From Larkinella humicola (GTDB lineage Bacteria > Bacteroidota > Bacteroidia > Cytophagales > Spirosomataceae), in assembly GCF_008727875.1 (NCBI RefSeq), contig NZ_VTWS01000001.1, forward strand, positions 1,116,001 to 1,180,000: DNA of 64,000 nt, read 5' to 3'. The position numbers and the translations under genes are program-made. Below the pieces are notes generated by a model. That model saw only the letters and a list, made by a program, of their open reading frames with translations. It was not told where the DNA came from and made no database searches. How positions within the stretch are numbered: the stretch's first letter is position 1; each line of letters opens with the position of its first letter. Positions 59,930 through 64,000 of this stretch are shown here, one piece after another.

Positions 59930-61375
59930 TTATAACTCATAGGTCTGGCCTTTCGTTGGAATCTCCACATTGGAATATCCTTCGTCCGCCAGGGTCTGCT
60001 GAAAAGCCGACATGCTGGTGAATTCGCCGTGAACCAGAAATACTTTTTTCAGCTTTTCGGGCGACTGGTGTTTGACAAACCGCACCAGATCGTCACGGTC
60101 GCCGTGACCACTGAACACGTCGGTCCGTTCGACTTTCGCCAAAACCGGCTCCTCCTTGTCCTTGATCGAAATAGTCGGTTGTCCGTTCAGCAACCGCCAG
60201 CCGAGGGTTCCTTCGGCACAATACCCAATGATCAGGATGGTGCAATACGGATTGCTGATGTTAGCCGCTACGTGTTGTTCCACGCGCCCGCCCTGAACCA
60301 TGCCCGACGACGAAATGATGATGCAGGGCTGGTTGTAGTTCGAGACTTCGCGACTGGCTTTCGAGCTTTCCAAGTATTCGAAATTGACAAAATCGAACAA
60401 CGAGGCATTTTCTTCCTGGTAGTCCTTCGCTTCCTTGTTCAGCAGCCGCAGGTTTTTCTGGTACACTTTCGTGCTTTCCAGCGCCAACGGACTGTCGGAA
60501 AAGACTTTAATGGGCGGAAAACCCTGCTCGGTATACAGGCGGTTGAGCGTATAGAGCAGCGCCTGCGTCCGGCCCACCGAAAACGACGGGATGATCAGCC
60601 GGCCCGGAATGTCGATGCAGGTCCGCTGGATGACATCGGCCAACATGGCTTCCGGGGTTTCGGTGTTGAGGTGCAGCCGGTTGCCGTAGGTCGACTCGCA
60701 AATCAGGTAATCGACCTGCGGAATCGGCTCCGGATCGCCCAGCAGGGGGTAGTTTTTACGACCGATATCGCCCGAAAAGCAAATGCTTTTTTTCTCGCCG
60801 TTTTCGTAAACGTTGATGACAATATGAGCCGCTCCGAGCAAGTGTCCAGCCGGAACAAACGTCACATCAACGCTGTCGCCGAGCCGAAACTTCCGGTTAT
60901 ACTGAATCGGAACCACGTTGTCCATGGATTCCCGAACCTGCTTTTCCAGAAATAAATCCTTCTGCAGGCTCGCCATTTTTTTCCGGACCTTCTGTTTTTT
61001 GCTTTTCCCCATTTCGTTGAGCCGCCGGTGGTTGAGCGAGGCTGCGTCCTGGAGCAGGAGGTTGGTCAATGAATACGTAGGATCTGTACACAAAATCTGG
61101 CCTTCGTACCCTTCCCGGTACAAATTGGGAAGATTACCGCTGTGGTCGATGTGGGCGTGGGTCAGCAGAACGACGTTGATCGAGGAAGCTTCAAACGGAA
61201 AAAAACCAGCCGCCGATTTCGGAGATTCATCATCCTCCGGGCTGTTGCCGTTCAAGGCGGCTTTTTTATCCATGTCAGCCCCGCAATCAATCAATATTCG
61301 GTACTGATCCTCTGTCTCCAGGAGGAACATGCTACCGGTTACCTGTCGAGCCGCCCCCCAAAATGTTAACTTCAT
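59930..61375 (-). CDS. MBL-fold beta-CASP RNA-type hydrolase
   Basis: A 481-residue protein of the metallo-beta-lactamase/beta-CASP family. Metal site: LLTHAHIDHSGNLP (His73, His75, Asp77, His78), SGDIGRKNYPLL, the beta-CASP region (IPSFSVGRTQALLYTLNRLY, then IIISSSGMVQGGRVEQH) and the C-terminal HGEFTSMSAFQQ. These enzymes are usually nucleases (RNA processing) and this one looks like the YSH1/RNase J-related bacterial group. Substrate not known. It has its own leader and is read toward accA. Confidence 0.93.
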   Translation of the reverse strand: MKLTFWGAARQVTGSMFLLETEDQYRILIDCGADMDKKAALNGNSPEDDESPKSAAGFFPFEASSINVVLLTHAHIDHSGNLPNLYREGYEGQILCTDPTYSLTNLLLQDAASLNHRRLNEMGKSKKQKVRKKMASLQKDLFLEKQVRESMDNVVPIQYNRKFRLGDSVDVTFVPAGHLLGAAHIVINVYENGEKKSICFSGDIGRKNYPLLGDPEPIPQVDYLICESTYGNRLHLNTETPEAMLADVIQRTCIDIPGRLIIPSFSVGRTQALLYTLNRLYTEQGFPPIKVFSDSPLALESTKVYQKNLRLLNKEAKDYQEENASLFDFVNFEYLESSKASREVSNYNQPCIIISSSGMVQGGRVEQHVAANISNPYCTILIIGYCAEGTLGWRLLNGQPTISIKDKEEPVLAKVERTDVFSGHGDRDDLVRFVKHQSPEKLKKVFLVHGEFTSMSAFQQTLADEGYSNVEIPTKGQTYEL

Positions 61376-61485
61376 TCGATTCGATTAATGCCTTTGCTAC
61401 TGATTCTCACGATCGTGCAGTTTCAAAGGAAGCTACAACTAGTTTTATTTCGGTAGAACAACAGAAAAGGGCTATAAATTCTGGC

Positions 61486-61493
61486 TATTTTTG
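61486..61493 (+). promoter_or_regulatory. -7 box upstream of dacB
   Basis: TATTTTTG matches the consensus 134 nt before the dacB start. No TTG at 19-21 bp. A possible but distant promoter in the 252-bp divergent gap. Confidence 0.35.
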
Positions 61494-61627
61494 CAATATT
61501 ACTGAAATCCGCTTTCATAAACTATCCCTAACCGGCACACCGACTGAACGGATGACAGGGATGGAAACCGGTCTTTTTTTTCCAATTCATTCCGACAACC
61601 GATCGTTCGATTCCTACTCTTACTTCC

Positions 61628-63160
61628 ATGCCCCGGTATCTTACGTTACTTTCAGGTTATTTTTTTGGTATCATTTCGTTTTGTCAGGCCCATCCGACAT
61701 CGGATTCGCTGGCATTACAACGGTTGCAAACAACCGTCAATCAACTGCAAACCAGTTCGTTTGTCCGCAATGGAACAGCCGCCGTTTCGGTGCGACGCGT
61801 CCGCGATGGTGTGGCATTGCTCGATGTAAACGCCCATCTTAGTCTTCCTTCAGCCTCCACACTGAAACTGGTTACAACGGCAACGGCACTGGCCGTTCTC
61901 GGCGACAATTACACGTTTCGGACGGTTTTGGAAAATGACGGCACAATTCGGGATAGCATTCTGACCGGAAATCTCTACATCCGGGGTTCCGGCGACCCAA
62001 CGCTGGGCAGCAACCGCTTCGCCGAATTTGCGGATGCCCCCACCCTTCTCCGTACCTGGCGGGAAATGGTGCAAGGGGCTGGCATCAAACAAATCCGGGG
62101 TTCAGTCATTGGCGACGCCACGGTTATTCAGTCGCTTCCCGTACCCAACACCTGGGTGTGGGGCGACATCGGTAACTACTATGGGGCTGGCCTCTCCGGT
62201 CTGAACTTCAACGAGAACTTGTACCGGGCGGTTTTTAAACCCGCCAAAACCGTGGGACAACCCGCCGGACTTCTGCGTACGGAACCCGCTACCCCTTTTC
62301 TCCAGCTTCAGAACAACGTTCGGACCGGCCCCGCAGGCTCGGGCGACGAAGTGATTATCTACAACGCTCCGCCTTCATCCCAGGTTTTTCTGGAGGGTAC
62401 TGTGCCGACGGGGGTCAACGAGTTTGGCGTGAAAGGCTCCCTGCCCGATCCGGCTTTTTTTACGGCTTTCTCCCTGCATGATCAGTTGACCCGAGCCGGT
62501 ATTTTCGTCAATAGCCTGCCTCAATCCATCGGCCCCGGCCGAATTGGAGCGCCGGTCGCAGCCGGAACGCCACCGATCACCCCCGTAGCCAAGCGCCACC
62601 CCTTGCACCTCCATACGTCGGTACCGCTCTCCGAAATTGCCCGACTCACCAACCACCAGAGCATCAATCTGTACGCGGAATCGCTGCTGATTCTGGCGGG
62701 CAACGCGCTGGCGAAAACCCCCGTAAACACGGAACAGGCGGTTCAGCAACTGACCCGGTTCTGGCAGAGCAAGGGCGTCGACCTGAGCGGTTTTCGACCC
62801 AAAGACGGCAGCGGGTTGTCGCCGGTTGGGGCACTTACGGCGGCTAACCTTTCCGGGATTCTGGCAGCCATGTCGAAGGAAAAAAGTTTTCTTCCGTTCT
62901 ACGACAGCATTCCGGTGGTGGGCGAATCGGGAACGGTCAAAAGCCTGGCACGCGGCACGTCGGCCGTCGGGAACGTACGGGCCAAGAGCGGAACGATCGA
63001 GGGAGTACGGGCCTATGCCGGGTATGCCACCTCCGCCGACGGTGAACTCCTGAGTTTTACCATTCTGGTGAACAAATACAATCCCGGTTCTCTGAAGGGC
63101 GTCATGGGGTACCTGGAGCAGATCATGGCCCAGTTGACCACCCTGAAAGTCAATGAATAA
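61628..63160 (+). CDS. dacB: D-alanyl-D-alanine carboxypeptidase/endopeptidase (PBP4-like)
   Basis: A 510-residue class C low-mass penicillin-binding protein with a signal peptide (YLTLLSGYFFGIISFCQA). Active-site motifs: SxxK at Ser77-Lys80 (PSASTLKLVTTATALAVLGD), SxN in NHQSINLYAESL, and KSG in VRAKSGTIEGVRAYAGY. It trims or cleaves peptidoglycan cross-bridges in the periplasm. It ends close to the CheY-like gene on the other strand. Confidence 0.95.
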   Translation: MPRYLTLLSGYFFGIISFCQAHPTSDSLALQRLQTTVNQLQTSSFVRNGTAAVSVRRVRDGVALLDVNAHLSLPSASTLKLVTTATALAVLGDNYTFRTVLENDGTIRDSILTGNLYIRGSGDPTLGSNRFAEFADAPTLLRTWREMVQGAGIKQIRGSVIGDATVIQSLPVPNTWVWGDIGNYYGAGLSGLNFNENLYRAVFKPAKTVGQPAGLLRTEPATPFLQLQNNVRTGPAGSGDEVIIYNAPPSSQVFLEGTVPTGVNEFGVKGSLPDPAFFTAFSLHDQLTRAGIFVNSLPQSIGPGRIGAPVAAGTPPITPVAKRHPLHLHTSVPLSEIARLTNHQSINLYAESLLILAGNALAKTPVNTEQAVQQLTRFWQSKGVDLSGFRPKDGSGLSPVGALTAANLSGILAAMSKEKSFLPFYDSIPVVGESGTVKSLARGTSAVGNVRAKSGTIEGVRAYAGYATSADGELLSFTILVNKYNPGSLKGVMGYLEQIMAQLTTLKVNE

Positions 63161-63169
63161 CCCCTTTTT

Positions 63170-63625
63170 TTAATTCCGTCCGCTCACTTTGACAACAGTG
63201 AACCAGTAGTCACCGATCGTCTGCGTAATGTCCATCAGCGTTTTAAAAGAAGACGGCTTGGTAATGAAGCTGTTGGCCCCCCACAGGTAGGAATTGTCGA
63301 TGTCGACACCAGCGTCGGAAGTGGTCAGAATCACAACAGGAATATGCCGGAGTTCACGGTCCGATTTGATTTCCTGCAAAGCCTCGCGGCCATCTTTCCG
63401 CGGCATGTTCAAATCCAGCAAAATCAACTCCGGCAACGAATGATTTGACAACGCATACCGGCCCGACCGACGCAAAAATTCCATCAGCTCTTCCCCATCT
63501 TCCACAATAGTCATTTCGGTCACCGGAAACTGCTGGCGAAAGGCTTCCTGCGTTAAAAAACGGTCGTCTTCGTCGTCATCAGCCAACAGGATATGTACTG
63601 GTTTCGTGGGTTGTTGCATTGTCAT
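63170..63625 (-). CDS. CheY-like response regulator
   Basis: A 151-residue single receiver domain: ILLADDDEDDRFLTQEAFRQ with acidic pocket, phospho-acceptor Asp in LPELILLDLNMPRKDGREAL, and switch region PVVILTTSDAG. No output domain, as in Rcp1-type regulators paired with phytochrome-like kinases. The start at 63625 (or 63619) lies inside the kinase gene: the two overlap by 47 nt and are translated as a pair. Confidence 0.92.
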   Translation of the reverse strand: MTMQQPTKPVHILLADDDEDDRFLTQEAFRQQFPVTEMTIVEDGEELMEFLRRSGRYALSNHSLPELILLDLNMPRKDGREALQEIKSDRELRHIPVVILTTSDAGVDIDNSYLWGANSFITKPSSFKTLMDITQTIGDYWFTVVKVSGRN

Positions 63626-64000
63626 GAATAGACTGCGTCTGCTTTTCGGGTAATAGAATAATAAAGGTCGTGCCCACACCGGGCTGGCTTCGGGCTGTAA
63701 TCAGGCCCTTGTGATTGGTAACGATGCGCTTGCAAATGGCCAGCCCGATTCCGGTTCCTTCGTAGGTGCTTTTTCCGTGCAGGCGCTGGAAAATTTTAAA
63801 AATATGATCGATGTATTTTTCGTTAAACCCGATTCCATTGTCGGCAACCGTGATTTGATAATATTTTTTGCCGGGGATCAGTTCGGGGTATAGTTCACCA
63901 TCCACTTCGGTTCCCTGGATCGTAATGACCGGCGGTTTATCAGGTTGCGTAAACTTCAGCGCATTCGAAATCAGGTTCGAAAAAAGGTGGTCCATCTGAC
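63579..64000 (-). CDS. Sensor histidine kinase (C-terminal fragment)
   Basis: The right edge of the window cuts this gene. The 140 visible residues are the HATPase end of a kinase: DHLFSNLISNALKFTQPDKP (N box), VADNGIGFNEKYIDHIFKIF (G1/F box) and STYEGTGIGLAICKRIVTNH (G2 box). The sensor part and phospho-acceptor His lie outside. It is paired with the downstream CheY-like regulator. Phytochrome- or PAS-type input is common for such pairs but cannot be seen. Confidence 0.92.
   Translation of the reverse strand, partial: QMDHLFSNLISNALKFTQPDKPPVITIQGTEVDGELYPELIPGKKYYQITVADNGIGFNEKYIDHIFKIFQRLHGKSTYEGTGIGLAICKRIVTNHKGLITARSQPGVGTTFIILLPEKQTQSIHDNATTHETSTYPVG

Noticed and set aside
60029-60955. 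308-residue plus-strand ORF opposite the beta-CASP hydrolase
   Set aside because: Shadow of a conserved gene; no recognisable domain or start context.
61363-61842. 159-residue plus-strand ORF before dacB
   Set aside because: It overlaps the dacB start in another frame and has no domain; the stretch is a divergent promoter region.

Overview
The window looks like a chromosomal segment of a Bacteroidota bacterium, most likely order Cytophagales near Spirosoma or Larkinella. This rests on three things. Promoters follow the Bacteroidota pattern TTG, 18-21 bp, TAnnTTTG, with no Shine-Dalgarno leaders. Gene content is typical: energy transducer TonB, MBL/beta-CASP hydrolase, GH144-type glucoamylase family protein, carboxynorspermidine route to polyamines, ADP-heptose epimerase and the pyrG-yidC pair. 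Intergenic CCCCTAAA-type hairpins are also characteristic. The genus is inferred, not shown. I see no transposase, prophage, CRISPR array, rRNA or plasmid function. Coding density is high, and the many long antisense ORFs are shadows.

Layout. 1-12 kb: ABC exporter end, EamA-type permease, fasciclin protein, SlyD, EcsC protein, beta-helix protein, two tail-to-tail L,D-transpeptidases, MBL hydrolase, DeoR regulator and NudK. 12-25 kb: cold-shock protein, Tex, NlpC/P60 lipoprotein, NUDIX, ClpP, an ECF sigma factor coupled to a small protein, tRNA-Ala(GGC), a PilJ-like histidine kinase with its NarL-type regulator, 1-Cys peroxiredoxin, GH25 lysozyme, Pgi and an outer-membrane barrel. 25-38 kb: HisS, an unannotated-size 54-aa basic protein, methyltransferase, then the minus-strand run PyrG, YidC, LpoA-like lipoprotein/binding protein, HemL, glycosyltransferase; GlxA-type regulator. 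38-50 kb: VOC and DHFR-like proteins, a PQQ/cytochrome c dehydrogenase, TlpA-like protein, orphan binding lipoprotein, NspC, TonB, GH144 protein, carboxynorspermidine dehydrogenase. 50-64 kb: TetR, PepP, subtilase, HldD, QueD, LpxB, acyltransferase, M50 protease, HAD phosphatase, AccA, beta-CASP hydrolase, DacB, and a CheY-like regulator behind a truncated histidine kinase.

Together the genes serve mainly envelope building (LpxB, HldD, PlsC-like, YidC, L,D-transpeptidases, DacB, GH25, NlpC/P60), core metabolism (Pgi, PyrG, AccA, HemL, QueD) and polyamine synthesis (carboxynorspermidine dehydrogenase plus NspC).

No clear new multi-gene system is visible. The most unusual structure is non-coding: eleven long intergenic inverted repeats. 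Their arms are built from differing short tandem words, several share a central TGGCTRACGC core, some overlap stop codons of adjacent genes, and one sits in the predicted yidC leader. A second pattern is promoters whose -7 box ends only 4-6 nt before a start codon (hisS, the GlxA-type regulator, GH25), which predicts leaderless mRNAs.
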